A DNA stretch of 48,866 nucleotides from Halochromatium salexigens (lineage in GTDB: Bacteria > Pseudomonadota > Gammaproteobacteria > Chromatiales > Chromatiaceae). The stretch is from positions 1 through 48,866 of the forward strand of contig NZ_NHSF01000061.1 of assembly GCF_016653295.1 (NCBI RefSeq), written 5' to 3'. Made by a program: the position numbers and the translations under genes. Below the pieces are notes generated by a model. The model saw nothing but the letters and a program-made list of their open reading frames with translations. It had not been told where the DNA came from and did no database searches. Shown here in pieces: positions 10,106 to 19,901 of this stretch; position 1 is the stretch's first letter, and each line of letters begins with the position of its first letter.

Positions 10106-10475
10106 GGGTTGGTCCGTTGTCGGTGATTGCTGATGGGTCCGCAGACAGACGCCGACAATGGCCTGCATGCTGCGGTTGAACGCGAAACTTTTAAGTATTT
10201 GATATTTTTATTATTTGTCTTTCTCGTTTGGGGGTGTTTCCTCGTCGAGATCAAACTGAGCGGCTATAATGCCCTGCGTTTACTTGGCCTACCGGCTGTG
10301 CGTGCGACCATATGGCCACTACCAAGTAAAAAACTAGGCCCTACGGGCGATCGGGGTCGAGCATCACAGCGTTAACGCAATGAAGAGGTTGCAATGACTC
10401 AAGCTAGTGAATGAGTGCGATCGAGCAGGCTGATTGTTTCCATGCTACGACGATTCCGGCAAGCCACTCGAGCCC
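10106..10475. other. AT-rich intergenic region with orphan -10 and inverted repeat
   Basis: This 370-base gap holds no recognised gene. Bases 10185-10235 are strongly T-rich. A TATAAT hexamer lies at 10265-10270 without a convincing -35. Right after it, a perfect 9-base inverted repeat (TTTACTTGG 10279-10287, CCAAGTAAA 10322-10330) could form a stem with a 34-base loop. A plus-strand frame across the T-rich part would encode a single hydrophobic helix in about 80 residues, but it lacks a good ribosome site, and T-rich DNA yields hydrophobic codons by chance. Confidence 0.4.
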
Positions 10476-11933
10476 TCAACGCCGCCAGAAGGCCGGGCTG
10501 AACAGCACCAGTAAGGTAAAGATCTCGAGGCGTCCGAGCAACATCGCCACGCAGAGGATCCAGATGCCCGTGTCATGCATGTCGGCATAATGGGCGCCAA
10601 CGGTGCCAAGTCCAGGCCCGAGATTGTTCATACAGGCGGCCACGGCCGAGAAGGCGGTCAGCAGATCCAGCCCGGTAGCGGCCAGAGCCAGATACATCAG
10701 CGTGAAGGTCGCGATATAGAGCGAGAAGAACCCCCAGACCGCATCCACCACGCGATGGTTGATGACCTTGCCGCCGACCCGCACTGGCAATTGCGCGTTC
10801 GGATGGATCAGGCGGCCGATCTCGCGCAGCCCCTGCTTGATCAGCAGCAGGAGGCGAATCACCTTGATACCGCCCCCGGTCGAGCCGGCGCAGCCGCCGA
10901 CGAAGGCGAGAAAGATCAGCAGGATCTCGATGAACGGCGGCCAATAGTAGAAGGCATCGGTGGTGAATCCGGTGGTGGTGCCGATCGACACCGTCTGGAA
11001 CAGGGCGTGGGTAAAGGCGTCGTCCCAGAGGATGTAGGTGTCGGTATAGAACAGGGCGAGGGTGACGATCGTGGTCACGACGATCATCAAGAACAGATAG
11101 AACCGCAGTTCGCTGTCATGGCGATAGGCGAGCAACGAGCGGCGCCGAAAGGCGACGAAGTGCAGCGCGAAATTCATCCCGGCGACCAGCATGAAAAACA
11201 CCGCGATCATCTCGATCAAGGTGCTATCGAAATACCCCATGCTGTCGTCGTGGGTTGAGAAACCACCGATCGCCACAGTCGAGAAGGCATGGCCGATGGC
11301 GTCGAAACCGTCCATCCCGGCCAGCCAATAGGCGAGCGCGCAGGCGATCGTCAGCCCGAGATAGATGTACCAGAGCGCCTTTGCGGTCTCGGTGATGCGC
11401 GGTGTGAGCTTGGTCTCCTTCATCGGCCCCGGCATCTCGGCGCGGTAGAGCTGCATGCCGCCGATGCCGAGCATCGGCAGCACTGCCACCGCCAGCACGA
11501 TGATCCCCATGCCGCCGAGCCATTGCAGTTGTTGGCGATACCAGAGCATCGAATGGGGCAGCTCATCGATGCCCAGGATCACGGTAGCACCCGTCGTGGT
11601 GAGCCCCGAGATCGACTCGAACACCGAATCGGTGAGTGACAGCCTGGGCTCGGGCGAGAGCCAGAACGGCAGCGCGCCCGAGAGTCCGAGCACCACCCAG
11701 AACAGCACCACCACCAAGAACCCATCGCGCACCCGCAGTTCATGGCTGGCGTGGTTTGCGATCAGCCAATTCAGCACGCCGATACCGAGAATGAGCGCAA
11801 AGGCATAGAGAAAGGGCAACAAGGCGCCGTCCTGGTAGATCAGCGCGACAACCGCCGGCGGCAGCATCGAGACGCTGAACAGGATCAGCAGCAGACCCAG
11901 CACCTTCTGCACGGTAAGCAAGCGTTTCAGCAT
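10476..11933 (-). CDS. trkH: Trk potassium uptake system membrane protein TrkH
   Basis: TrkH is the K+-translocating inner-membrane subunit of the Trk system. The 485-residue protein shows four successive membrane-pore-membrane units; selectivity-filter-like glycine segments are seen in TTTGATV, TTTGFTTD, CAGSTGGGIK and NNLGPGLG. Length matches E. coli TrkH (483). The ATG at 11933 (MLKRLLTVQ) is preferred over an upstream frame extension. It is the last gene of the long minus-strand run and lies 75 bases after trkA, which encodes its cytoplasmic regulator. Confidence 0.96.
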   Translation of the reverse strand: MLKRLLTVQKVLGLLLILFSVSMLPPAVVALIYQDGALLPFLYAFALILGIGVLNWLIANHASHELRVRDGFLVVVLFWVVLGLSGALPFWLSPEPRLSLTDSVFESISGLTTTGATVILGIDELPHSMLWYRQQLQWLGGMGIIVLAVAVLPMLGIGGMQLYRAEMPGPMKETKLTPRITETAKALWYIYLGLTIACALAYWLAGMDGFDAIGHAFSTVAIGGFSTHDDSMGYFDSTLIEMIAVFFMLVAGMNFALHFVAFRRRSLLAYRHDSELRFYLFLMIVVTTIVTLALFYTDTYILWDDAFTHALFQTVSIGTTTGFTTDAFYYWPPFIEILLIFLAFVGGCAGSTGGGIKVIRLLLLIKQGLREIGRLIHPNAQLPVRVGGKVINHRVVDAVWGFFSLYIATFTLMYLALAATGLDLLTAFSAVAACMNNLGPGLGTVGAHYADMHDTGIWILCVAMLLGRLEIFTLLVLFSPAFWRR

Positions 11934-12008
11934 GGGCGACCGATTCTCGCAAACGTCTGGCGTCAATGAGTAAAAAAGAGCGCGTGCCTTGGCGAGGCGC
12001 GCCGAGCG

Positions 12009-13385
12009 CTAGAAAAACGTGACGCCGACCTGGAACAGTTTTTCCACCTCGGGCACCCGCAGGCGGTCCTGCAGGAACAGGATCACATGGTCCTCGGATT
12101 CGATGACGGTATCGTGGTGCGCGATCAGCACCTGATCGCCACGCACGATGGCGCCGATGCTGGCGCCCTTGGGCAGGTGGATCGCCGCGATCGTGCGCCC
12201 GACCACCTTCGAGGAGTGTTGGTCGCCATGGGCGATGGCCTCGATCGCCTCGGCGGCGCCGCGGCGCAGTGAATGCACCATCACCACATCGCCGCGGCGC
12301 ACATGCTTGAGCAGGGTGCCGATGGTGGCCTGTTGCGGGGAGATGGCGACATCGATCGGGCCGCTCTGCACCAGATCCACATAGGCCGAGCGGTTGATCA
12401 GCGCCATGGCCTTACGCGCGCCGAGGCGTTTCGCGAGCATGGCCGAGAGGATATTGGCCTCGTCGTCATCGGTCACCGCGCAGAAGACATCGGTATCCTC
12501 GATGTTCTCCTCGAGCAGCAATTCCTCGTCGGCAGCATCGCCATGCAGCACGATGGTGCGCTCGAGCGACTCGGCGATCTGCTTGCAGCGCTCGAGATTG
12601 CTCTCGATCACCTTGACCCGATAGTCGCGCTCGGTGACGCGGGCGAGACGGGTACCGATGTTGCCGCCGCCGGCGAAGATCAGCCGCTTATAAGGCTTGT
12701 CGAGCCGGCGCAACTCGCTCATGACCGAGCGGATATGCTTGGGCGCGGCGGCGAAGAAGACCTCGTCATCGGCCTCGATGACGGTGTCGCCCTCGGGCTG
12801 CAGGGCGCGATCCTGGCGGTAGATGGCGGCGACGCGCGCGTCGATATGCGGCATGTGCTCATAGAGCGCGCGCAGCTCCTGGCCGACCAGCGGGCCGCCG
12901 TAATAGGCGCGTACCGCCACCAGGCGCACCCGGCCATTGGCGAAATCGGTGACCTGCAGCGCGCCCGGCGTCTCGATCAGGCGCAGGATGTAGTCGGTCA
13001 CCAACTGCTCGGGGCTGATGGTGACATCGACATGGAAGGCATCGCCGCCGAACAGCGCCTCGCGGTGATCGAGGAAGCCCTGCGCGCGCACGCGGGCGAT
13101 CTTGGTCGGCGTATGAAAGAGCGTGTAGGCGACCTGGCAGGCGACCATGTTGGTCTCATCGCTGTTGGTCACCGCGATGATCATCTCGGCGTCCTCGCCG
13201 CCGGCGCGCATGAGCACATCGGGCTGGGCGCCGTGTCCCTGCAGGGTGCGCAGATCAAAGCGGTCGGCGAGGTCGCGCAGGCGCTGCGCGTCGGTATCGA
13301 CCACGGTGATGTCGTTGGCTTCGTTGACCAGATTCGCCGCCACCGAAGTGCCGACCTGGCCCGCGCCGAGGATGATGATCTTCAT
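12009..13385 (-). CDS. trkA: Trk system potassium transporter regulatory protein TrkA
   Basis: TrkA is the NAD(H)/nucleotide-binding peripheral subunit that gates TrkH. At 458 residues it equals the E. coli protein. It contains two RCK halves, each with a Rossmann domain and a TrkA_C domain. The first glycine motif is GAGQVG near the N-terminus (residues 7-12); the second is [10 protein letters not shown] near residue 236. The ATG at 13385 gives the standard MKIIILGAG start. It begins 10 bases after the ntrX stop, so it is almost surely cotranscribed with ntrYX. Confidence 0.97.
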   Translation of the reverse strand: MKIIILGAGQVGTSVAANLVNEANDITVVDTDAQRLRDLADRFDLRTLQGHGAQPDVLMRAGGEDAEMIIAVTNSDETNMVACQVAYTLFHTPTKIARVRAQGFLDHREALFGGDAFHVDVTISPEQLVTDYILRLIETPGALQVTDFANGRVRLVAVRAYYGGPLVGQELRALYEHMPHIDARVAAIYRQDRALQPEGDTVIEADDEVFFAAAPKHIRSVMSELRRLDKPYKRLIFAGGGNIGTRLARVTERDYRVKVIESNLERCKQIAESLERTIVLHGDAADEELLLEENIEDTDVFCAVTDDDEANILSAMLAKRLGARKAMALINRSAYVDLVQSGPIDVAISPQQATIGTLLKHVRRGDVVMVHSLRRGAAEAIEAIAHGDQHSSKVVGRTIAAIHLPKGASIGAIVRGDQVLIAHHDTVIESEDHVILFLQDRLRVPEVEKLFQVGVTFF

Positions 13386-13395
13386 TGGGCGCGGG

Positions 13396-14763
13396 TCAGC
13401 GCCGCTCCTTGATCTCGATACCGAGCGAGCGCAGCTTGCGATAGAGGTGGGTGCGCTCCATGCCCGCCTCCTTGGCCATCTTGCTGACGTTGCCGGCATG
13501 CTTGCCGAGTTGATATTCGAGATAGGCCTTCTCGAACTGCTCACGCGCCTGGCGCAGCGGCTGGTCGAACGACACCAGCCCCTCGAGCGGTTGACTCGGC
13601 ACCGGCGGATTGGAACCGAGCGCGGTTTCGACCTCGTTCTGGGTGATCTCGTCACCGGCGCCGAGGATCAGCACCCGTTGCACCAGGTTCTTCAGCTCGC
13701 GCACATTGCCCGGCCAGCCGTAGTTGCGCAGGAAGTTCTGCGCGCCGACGCTGAAGCGCCGATACGGCAGCTTCTCATGGGTCGCGAAATAGTCGACGTA
13801 GTAGTTGAGCAGGTCCGGGATGTCCTCGGCATGCTCGCGCAGCGGCGGGATGTGCAGCGGCACCACGTTGAGGTGATAGAACAGGTCCTCGCGGAAGTGG
13901 CCGGCGCGCACCTCTTCCTTGAGATCGCGCTGGGTGGCCGCGATGATGCGCACATCGATCGCCACCGGCTCGCTGCCGCCCACGCGCAGGAAGGAGCCGG
14001 TGTCCAAGGCGCCGAGCAACTGGCCCTGGGCCTCGAGGTCCATGTCGGCGACCTCGTCGAGCAACAGGGTGCCGCCAGCGGCCTGCTCCAGGCTGCCGTA
14101 GTGGACCTGATTGTGCTCCTCGCTGCCGAACAACTCGCGGGCGGCATTGCCGCGCGCGATCGCCGAAACCCCGAGATCGACGAACGGGCGTTCCTTGCGC
14201 GCGCTCTGGGTGTGCAGATAATGCGCGAAGGTCTCGCGCCCGGTGCCGGCCTCGCCGGTGATCAGCACCCAGGTATCGTGCTGGGCGATGCGCTTGACCT
14301 GCTCGCGCAGGCGTTGCATGGCCGCCGAGCGGCCAGCGGGCTCGAGCACCAGCGCCGGCCGGCGGCGCAGGCCGACGTTCTCGCGCACCAGCTTGTCGGC
14401 CTCGAGCGCGCGCTCGACGGTCAGCAGTAGCTTCGCCATCGAGAGCGGCTTTTCGAGGAAGTCGTAGGCGCCGAGCCGGGTCGCCTCGACGGCGGTCTCG
14501 ACGTTGCCGTGGCCGGACATCATGATCACCGGGCAGGGCAGCCCCTGATTCTCCGACCATTCCTTGAGCAGGGTGATGCCATCGAGATCCGGCATCCAGA
14601 TGTCGAGCAGCATCAGATCAGGGCGCCGGTCACGCAGGGCGTGCCGCGCGGCCTCCCCATGCTCGGCGCTGGTGATCTCGTAGCCCTCGTCCTCGAGGAT
14701 GTCGCGAACCGTCTCGCGGATGTCCGGCTCGTCGTCGACGACCAGGATGTGGGTTGCGCTCAT
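13396..14763 (-). CDS. ntrX: NtrX-type response regulator with degenerate AAA+ domain
   Basis: This 455-residue NtrC-family regulator pairs with the adjacent kinase. The receiver domain (about 1-120) has the phospho-acceptor D54 and K105. An AAA+ domain spans about 145-365, and a Fis-type helix-turn-helix ends the protein (about 405-455). The AAA+ part is unusual. The Walker A motif reads GEAGTGRE with R176 in place of lysine. After ELFG (211-213) the GAFTGA loop that contacts sigma54 is missing and replaced by an unrelated short stretch. H297 occupies the usual Arg position of the YYRLNV block. Walker B (LLLDE, D236/E237) is kept. It therefore probably does not activate sigma54 promoters. 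It overlaps ntrY by four bases. Confidence 0.92.
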   Translation of the reverse strand: MSATHILVVDDEPDIRETVRDILEDEGYEITSAEHGEAARHALRDRRPDLMLLDIWMPDLDGITLLKEWSENQGLPCPVIMMSGHGNVETAVEATRLGAYDFLEKPLSMAKLLLTVERALEADKLVRENVGLRRRPALVLEPAGRSAAMQRLREQVKRIAQHDTWVLITGEAGTGRETFAHYLHTQSARKERPFVDLGVSAIARGNAARELFGSEEHNQVHYGSLEQAAGGTLLLDEVADMDLEAQGQLLGALDTGSFLRVGGSEPVAIDVRIIAATQRDLKEEVRAGHFREDLFYHLNVVPLHIPPLREHAEDIPDLLNYYVDYFATHEKLPYRRFSVGAQNFLRNYGWPGNVRELKNLVQRVLILGAGDEITQNEVETALGSNPPVPSQPLEGLVSFDQPLRQAREQFEKAYLEYQLGKHAGNVSKMAKEAGMERTHLYRKLRSLGIEIKERR

Positions 14764-16955
14764 GATTCTCCTGTTTGCGGCCTGCTGGGCGCGGTACTGA
14801 CGGGTAACCGTGCGGTAAAACGGGCGCCCGACTCGGCATTATCCGCCCGAATGATACCGCCGTGCTCTTCGATTATCTTCTTCACGATCGCCAGGCCGAG
14901 TCCGGTGCCCTTGACCTTGGAGGTGACATAGGGCTCGAACAGCCGTCCGATCATGTCGGGGTCGATGCCGTTGCCGTTGTCCTCGACCCGCAGTTCGACG
15001 CTCTCGGTGTCATTGTCATCGACCCGGCGGGTCGCGACCTGGATGTGCGGTTCCGCGTGCTCCTCGAGCGCTTCGGAGGCATTCTTGACCAGATTGTGGA
15101 GCACCTGACGCAGCCGTTTGGAGTCACCGCGGATCATCGCCCCGCCGGCATCGAGCGCCTTGTCGATCTTGACCGGTCCGGCGCGATACAGCTCCAAGAC
15201 CTCGTTGACCAGCCCATCGAGCACGAACGGCTCCTGCTGCATCTCGGGACTGCGCGCGTAGCTGGAGAAATCGTTGACCATCGCTTTCATCGCCTCGACC
15301 TGCTGGATGATGGTGTGGGTCGAGCGATCGACGAGCTTGGCCTCCGCCTCCGGCAACGTGCGCAACAGCTTGTGGCGCAGGCGCTCGGCCGAGAGTTGGA
15401 TCGGCGTGAGCGGATTCTTGATCTCATGGGCGAGCCGGCGCGCGACCTCGCCCCAGGCGGCATCGCGTTGCGCGCGGATCAGGGTGGTGATGTCATCGAA
15501 CACGAGCACGTGATCGGCATGCGGCTGCGCATCCTCGGCGCCGCTGGAGGCGGTGACCGGCAGCGGGCTGCCGCGACACATCAGCACCTGGCGCCCATCG
15601 ACGCCGAACAGGGTGATCTCCTCGCGCCAATCGCGACCACTGCCGATGCGCCGACCGACGGTCTCGCACCAATGCGCGAGGCGCGGATAGAGGGTCGCCA
15701 AGGTAGCCAGGGGCATGGGCGCGGCATCATCGAGTTCGATGCCGAGGATTTGGCGCGCGGCGGCGTTGCTGGTGCGCAGCGCATTGTCCTCGTCAAAGGC
15801 GATGACGCCCGAGGAGAGGCGGCTGAGCAGCGTCTGCAGATAGGCCCGTTGTGTTTCCACTGCCTGCTGGCTCTGCTCGGCCTCGTCGCGCGCCTGCGCG
15901 ATGCGCCGGGTCATGGCATTGAAGGAGGCGACCAGGAAGGTCAGCTCATCGTCATGGCGCGGCAGCGGCAACTGCTGCTCGTAGTCACCTGCGGCGATGG
16001 CGCGCGTGCCGTGGGCGATATCGGCGATCGGGTCGGTCAAGGCCTTGGCCGTGCGGAAGGCGATCAGCAAGGCGGCCATGAAACCGAAGACCAGCACCAG
16101 CGACAGGGTGATCGAGAAGCTGAACTTGAGCGATTGGCGCAAAAACGCGAGTTCGGTGTAGCGGTTGTAGGCGTTTTCCAGGCGCGTGGCCAGCTCGGTG
16201 ATACGCGCCGAGGTCGGGAAGATGGCCTGCAGTAGCAGGGGACGCGCGCTTGGATCGCGCACCAGCACCCGCACCACCAGCTCGCCGCCCGGCCCCGGCT
16301 CCAGGCCGACGTGGTCGACGCCACGGCGCACCTGCTGCATGATTTCGCGCTCGGGCTGATCGGGGACTAACTGCAAGGGGTCATCGCTGGCCGTGGCCAG
16401 GACCTGGCCGGCGCGATCGAACAGCGTCAGCTCGAGCGCGCCGGCCTGGCGGCGCAAGGTGCCCAGGGTCAGGGTCAGCGCGGTGGCGGAGCGATCCTGG
16501 ATACCGCTCAGTAGCTGAGCGCTGTACTTCATCAGGATGCGTTGGTTGAGGTCGAGCGAGGCCTGGTTGAGTGTCAGCGCATCCTCCATGGCGCTATCGA
16601 TCTCGACATCGAACCAGCTATCGATGCCGCGCATCATGAAGCCCAACGAGTAGTAGTAGACCACGCCCACCGGCAACAGCGAGATCAGCGCGAACATCGC
16701 CAGCAGCCGCGCGGCGAGGCGCGAGCCGGCGGCCTGATGGCGCAGTGCCCGCACCAGGCGCACGGAATTGGCGCCCACCAACAGCGCCAGGGCCAGCAGG
16801 CCGATCAGCACCAGCGCCAGCAGGGGCACGAAGAGGCGGCTCAGCACCTCGGAGTTCTGCACCGCGCTGGTCATCAGGTGCAGGGCGACCATGAGGATCG
16901 CCAAGAGCATGCCGACGGCGATCGTGCTCGGCTGCAGCAGCTGTCGTTTCAGCAT
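14760..16955 (-). CDS. ntrY: NtrY-type sensor histidine kinase
   Basis: This 731-residue inner-membrane sensor kinase phosphorylates the adjacent NtrX. Three N-terminal hydrophobic segments (about residues 10-30, 42-62 and 83-105) precede a periplasmic region of about 170 residues and a fourth membrane helix (about 277-300). A HAMP linker, a PAS domain (about 365-490), a HisKA domain with the phospho-acceptor in HEIKNPL (about H510) and a C-terminal HATPase domain (NASEALEEH, GNGID, GTGLGLA) follow. ATG 16955 lies two bases after the stop of the preceding DUF4390 gene; a GTG seven codons upstream is possible. The sensed signal is unknown. Coupling to trkAH suggests an envelope or ionic cue, which is inference. 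Confidence 0.93.
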   Translation of the reverse strand: MLKRQLLQPSTIAVGMLLAILMVALHLMTSAVQNSEVLSRLFVPLLALVLIGLLALALLVGANSVRLVRALRHQAAGSRLAARLLAMFALISLLPVGVVYYYSLGFMMRGIDSWFDVEIDSAMEDALTLNQASLDLNQRILMKYSAQLLSGIQDRSATALTLTLGTLRRQAGALELTLFDRAGQVLATASDDPLQLVPDQPEREIMQQVRRGVDHVGLEPGPGGELVVRVLVRDPSARPLLLQAIFPTSARITELATRLENAYNRYTELAFLRQSLKFSFSITLSLVLVFGFMAALLIAFRTAKALTDPIADIAHGTRAIAAGDYEQQLPLPRHDDELTFLVASFNAMTRRIAQARDEAEQSQQAVETQRAYLQTLLSRLSSGVIAFDEDNALRTSNAAARQILGIELDDAAPMPLATLATLYPRLAHWCETVGRRIGSGRDWREEITLFGVDGRQVLMCRGSPLPVTASSGAEDAQPHADHVLVFDDITTLIRAQRDAAWGEVARRLAHEIKNPLTPIQLSAERLRHKLLRTLPEAEAKLVDRSTHTIIQQVEAMKAMVNDFSSYARSPEMQQEPFVLDGLVNEVLELYRAGPVKIDKALDAGGAMIRGDSKRLRQVLHNLVKNASEALEEHAEPHIQVATRRVDDNDTESVELRVEDNGNGIDPDMIGRLFEPYVTSKVKGTGLGLAIVKKIIEEHGGIIRADNAESGARFTARLPVSTAPSRPQTGES

Positions 16956-16957
16956 GC

Positions 16958-17566
16958 TCAAGGCGTCAACGGCCACCGGGTCCAGCCGGTGCTCTGCTTC
17001 CAGCCCGCGCGTAGATAGGCCATCGGGCGCAGCGGCAGGGGCAGTTCCTCGATATCGAGCGAGGCGCGCAGATGCACCTCATAGGCCTGCTGCGGGTCGA
17101 GATGGTGCGCGCTGATCAGATGGAGGTCGTTCAGCTCGCCCAGGGCGGCGATCGCGGCCTGGCGCGTGACGAAGATGCGCCCATCCTCGCTCGGCAGGCG
17201 TGAGACCAGGTACCGTTCGGACAGGGGCTTGTAGCGGATGCGGTACCTGAGGCGCCGATCGACCAGGCTTTCGTCCCAGATCCAGGCGCCTTGCTCGCGC
17301 ACTTGCAGATGCACCTGGATGGTCAAGGGCACGCCGTTCTCCAGCGCCTCCAGCGCACGCTCGCTGAAGCGATAGTCGATCTCGGCCGAGAGGATATGCT
17401 TGCCGTCGACCCGGCGGGTCTTGGCATCGATGACATGGAAGCCGTCCGCCGCGCGCGCCATCGGGCTCGGCAGTAGATTCAAGACCAGTGACAAGGTCAG
17501 CGCGACGCAGGCGAGCAGCGCCGGCGGCCAGCGCCAAGGGCGGGCTCGGGCTCGGACTCGGATCAT
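16958..17566 (-). CDS. DUF4390 family secreted protein
   Basis: This 202-residue protein has an arginine-rich N-terminus followed by a hydrophobic signal segment (about residues 12-39, ending ARAADG), so it is probably periplasmic. The rest matches the DUF4390 family, a beta-rich domain of unknown function (FHVIDAKTRRVDG, then YKPLSERYLV and RPMAYLRAGW). It sits between rsmB (ATGA overlap) and ntrY, a placement I regard as typical for the family, so it may act with the NtrY periplasmic sensor region; that link is inferred from position alone. Confidence 0.85.
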   Translation of the reverse strand: MIRVRARARPWRWPPALLACVALTLSLVLNLLPSPMARAADGFHVIDAKTRRVDGKHILSAEIDYRFSERALEALENGVPLTIQVHLQVREQGAWIWDESLVDRRLRYRIRYKPLSERYLVSRLPSEDGRIFVTRQAAIAALGELNDLHLISAHHLDPQQAYEVHLRASLDIEELPLPLRPMAYLRAGWKQSTGWTRWPLTP

Positions 17567-18906
17567 TGCTTCAGCAGGCGGGCGAAGTAGAACCCGTCCG
17601 GTCCCGCGTCAGTGGGCAGCAGTTGTCGCCCATGGGCACGCGCGATGCCCAGGCTGGTGGGCAGCGGTGACTCGACGGCATCGCGCTGGCGGGCGAGGAA
17701 GCCGGCGATCTGGGCCTCGTTCTCCTCGGGCAGGAGCGAGCAGGTCAGGTAGAGCAGGCAGCCACCCGGCTGCAGCAGGGGCCAGAGCGCATCCAGCATG
17801 CGGGCCTGGGTGTCGACCAGGGGACCGATGTCGGCCTCGCGGCGTAGCCGTTTGATATCGGGATGGCGGCGGATCACGCCGGTGGCCGAGCAAGGGGCAT
17901 CGAGCAGGATGCGCTGATAGGGGGCGTCGGCCCAGGCCGGGTCTGGTCGTGTGGCATCACCCACCATGATCCGAGCCTCCAGCCCCAGACGCGCACAGGT
18001 CGTGCGCACGGCCTCGAGCCGCTCGGTGCTGGCGTCGATCGCGGTCAGCGCGAGCCGGCCGTGCGCCTGTTCGAGCAGATGGGCGCTCTTACCGCCAGGG
18101 GCCGCGCAGGCATCGAGCACGCGCTCGCCAGGCTGTGGGCAGAGCAGCGGTGCCGCCCATTGCGCCCCGGCATCCTGCACCGAGACCAGCCCCTCGCTGA
18201 AGCCCGGTAGCGCCTGGGCAGCGATGGGCCGCGCCAAACGCAAGGCCTGCGGCTGGTCCGCGAGCGTCTGCGCCTCGATCTCGGCCGCGCTCAGCCGCGC
18301 CGCGTATTCAGCTGGGTTCGCGCGCAGGGTGTTGACGCGCAGGAACATCGGCGCGCGGCCCTGACTGGCGGTGACGATCGCTTCCCAGTCCTCGGGCCAG
18401 GCCACGCGCAGGCGGCGCAACAGCCAGGTCGGCATCAGCCAGCGCGCGGCCTCATCACGCTCGGCCAGGGCGAGCAGTTCAGGGCCTTCGCGTTGAAAGC
18501 GGCGCAGGCTCGCGTTGACCAGACCCACCGCGCGGGGGCGCTGCAACAGCCGCGTCGCGGCAACGGTGGCCGAGACTGCGGCATGATCCGGGATGCGAAG
18601 GGCGATCAGCTGATAGAGTCCGATCATCAGCAGGGAGCCGATGATGCGATCGTTCGGCTTCAGCGGGCGTTGCAGCAGGTGCTTGGTCAGCGCTTCCAGG
18701 CGCGGTAACAGCCGCAAGGCGCCGAAGGTCAGCTCGCTCAACAGGGCCTCGTCGCGCGCGTCCGCTGGCGTTGCGCTCGCCGCGAGAGCGTCGGTCAGGG
18801 AGCGGCCCTCGGCGCGCACCGCGTGCAGCACCCTGGCCGCTTGCGCGCGCACCGCCGCCCCGCTGGGCGCGGGCTGAGTGTGTGCGTTAGCCAAGCAGGA
18901 TGCCAT
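17563..18906 (-). CDS. rsmB: 16S rRNA (cytosine(967)-C(5))-methyltransferase RsmB
   Basis: RsmB (Sun) methylates C967 of 16S rRNA using S-adenosylmethionine. The 447-residue protein has an N-terminal NusB-like RNA-binding domain (about residues 10-145) and a Rossmann methyltransferase domain with DACAAPGGKS, LLDAPCSATGVIRRHPDIK and TCSLLPEEN; the two cysteines in PCS and TCS are the catalytic pair of the m5C family. Its ATG at 18906 overlaps the end of fmt by 20 bases, and its stop overlaps DUF4390 by ATGA. An internal TTG start near 18894 is a weaker option. Confidence 0.95.
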   Translation of the reverse strand: MASCLANAHTQPAPSGAAVRAQAARVLHAVRAEGRSLTDALAASATPADARDEALLSELTFGALRLLPRLEALTKHLLQRPLKPNDRIIGSLLMIGLYQLIALRIPDHAAVSATVAATRLLQRPRAVGLVNASLRRFQREGPELLALAERDEAARWLMPTWLLRRLRVAWPEDWEAIVTASQGRAPMFLRVNTLRANPAEYAARLSAAEIEAQTLADQPQALRLARPIAAQALPGFSEGLVSVQDAGAQWAAPLLCPQPGERVLDACAAPGGKSAHLLEQAHGRLALTAIDASTERLEAVRTTCARLGLEARIMVGDATRPDPAWADAPYQRILLDAPCSATGVIRRHPDIKRLRREADIGPLVDTQARMLDALWPLLQPGGCLLYLTCSLLPEENEAQIAGFLARQRDAVESPLPTSLGIARAHGRQLLPTDAGPDGFYFARLLKQ

Positions 18907-19867
18907 CGACGGCATGCGCGCGCGCATAGTCGGCGGCGCTGATCGGGCGCTTGCCCGGGGCTTGGAGGCGCTCGATGCGCAGCACGCCATCGCCGGTGGC
19001 GACCTCGATGCCATCACTGCTGCTGCCGAGCACGGTGCCGGGGAGGGGCTGACCTGTCGTGTCGGCGGCGAGCCGCGCCCCGGCCTCGCCGGCCGCCAGT
19101 GGACTCGCTTCCCAGAGGCGCAGGGTCTCGCCTTGACAATGGGTCTGCGCCACTGGCCAGGGCTCGAAGGCACGGATCTGGCGGTCGATCTCGAGCGCCG
19201 AGCGCCGCCAGTCGATCATCGCCTCGCGCTTGTCCAGTTTGCTCGCATAGGTGGCCGCGTCATGGTCTTGCGGCTGCGGCGTCAGGGATTGGTCGCAAAT
19301 CGCCGGCAGGCTGTCGAGCAACAGCTTGGCGCCGATGGCGGCGAGTCGATCATGCAGGCTGCCGCCGGTCTCGCGCGGGCCGATGCGGGTGCGCTGCGTC
19401 GCATAGACCGGGCCTGTGTCGAGCCCTTGCTCCATGTGCATCAGGCTGATGCCGGTGTACTCGTCACCTGCGGCGATGGCGCGCTGAATCGGCGCCGCGC
19501 CGCGCCAGCGCGGCAACAGCGAGGCATGGATGTTGAGACAGCCAAGGCGCGGGCAGGCGAGGATGGTCGCCGGCAGGATGAGGCCGTAGGCGGCGACCAC
19601 CATCAGGTCGGGCGACAAGGCCTGCATCTGCTCGAGGGCGGCGGCGCTCTTGAGGCTCGGCGGTTGCAACACCGGAATGTCGGCATCGAGCGCGACCTGC
19701 TTGACCGGGCCGCTGGCGGTCTTACGGCCGCGACCCGCTGGACGATCGGGCTGGGTATAGACCGCGACCACCGTCCAGTCGGCGGCGATCAAGGCGCTCA
19801 AGGCGGGCACCGCGAAGGTCGGTGTGCCGGCGAAGAGGATGCGAGGGGATTCCAGAGGGGCTTCCAT
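18887..19867 (-). CDS. fmt: Methionyl-tRNA formyltransferase
   Basis: Fmt formylates Met-tRNA(fMet) with 10-formyltetrahydrofolate, preparing the initiator tRNA. The 326-residue protein has the formyltransferase fold with FAGTPTFA near the N-terminus and the catalytic block NIHASLLPRWRGAAPIQ, followed by the C-terminal tRNA-binding barrel. Start ATG 19867 is chosen because translation from there gives the family N-terminus. It lies 34 bases after def, the usual partner that removes the formyl group. Confidence 0.97.
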   Translation of the reverse strand: MEAPLESPRILFAGTPTFAVPALSALIAADWTVVAVYTQPDRPAGRGRKTASGPVKQVALDADIPVLQPPSLKSAAALEQMQALSPDLMVVAAYGLILPATILACPRLGCLNIHASLLPRWRGAAPIQRAIAAGDEYTGISLMHMEQGLDTGPVYATQRTRIGPRETGGSLHDRLAAIGAKLLLDSLPAICDQSLTPQPQDHDAATYASKLDKREAMIDWRRSALEIDRQIRAFEPWPVAQTHCQGETLRLWEASPLAAGEAGARLAADTTGQPLPGTVLGSSSDGIEVATGDGVLRIERLQAPGKRPISAADYARAHAVDGILLG

Positions 19868-19901
19868 CAGTGGCTCCGGTGCGGCTGACGGCCCGCGGTC
19901 A

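Noticed and set aside
10127-10375. Possible 80-residue single-helix membrane protein
   Set aside because: TTG start without a good ribosome site, and T-rich DNA gives hydrophobic codons by chance; kept only as part of the intergenic description.
12273-13412. Long plus-strand open frame opposite trkA
   Set aside because: Composition is that of a shadow frame; trkA matches its family over full length.
14862-16235. 457-codon plus-strand frame opposite ntrY
   Set aside because: No recognisable domain, and ntrY is complete on the minus strand.
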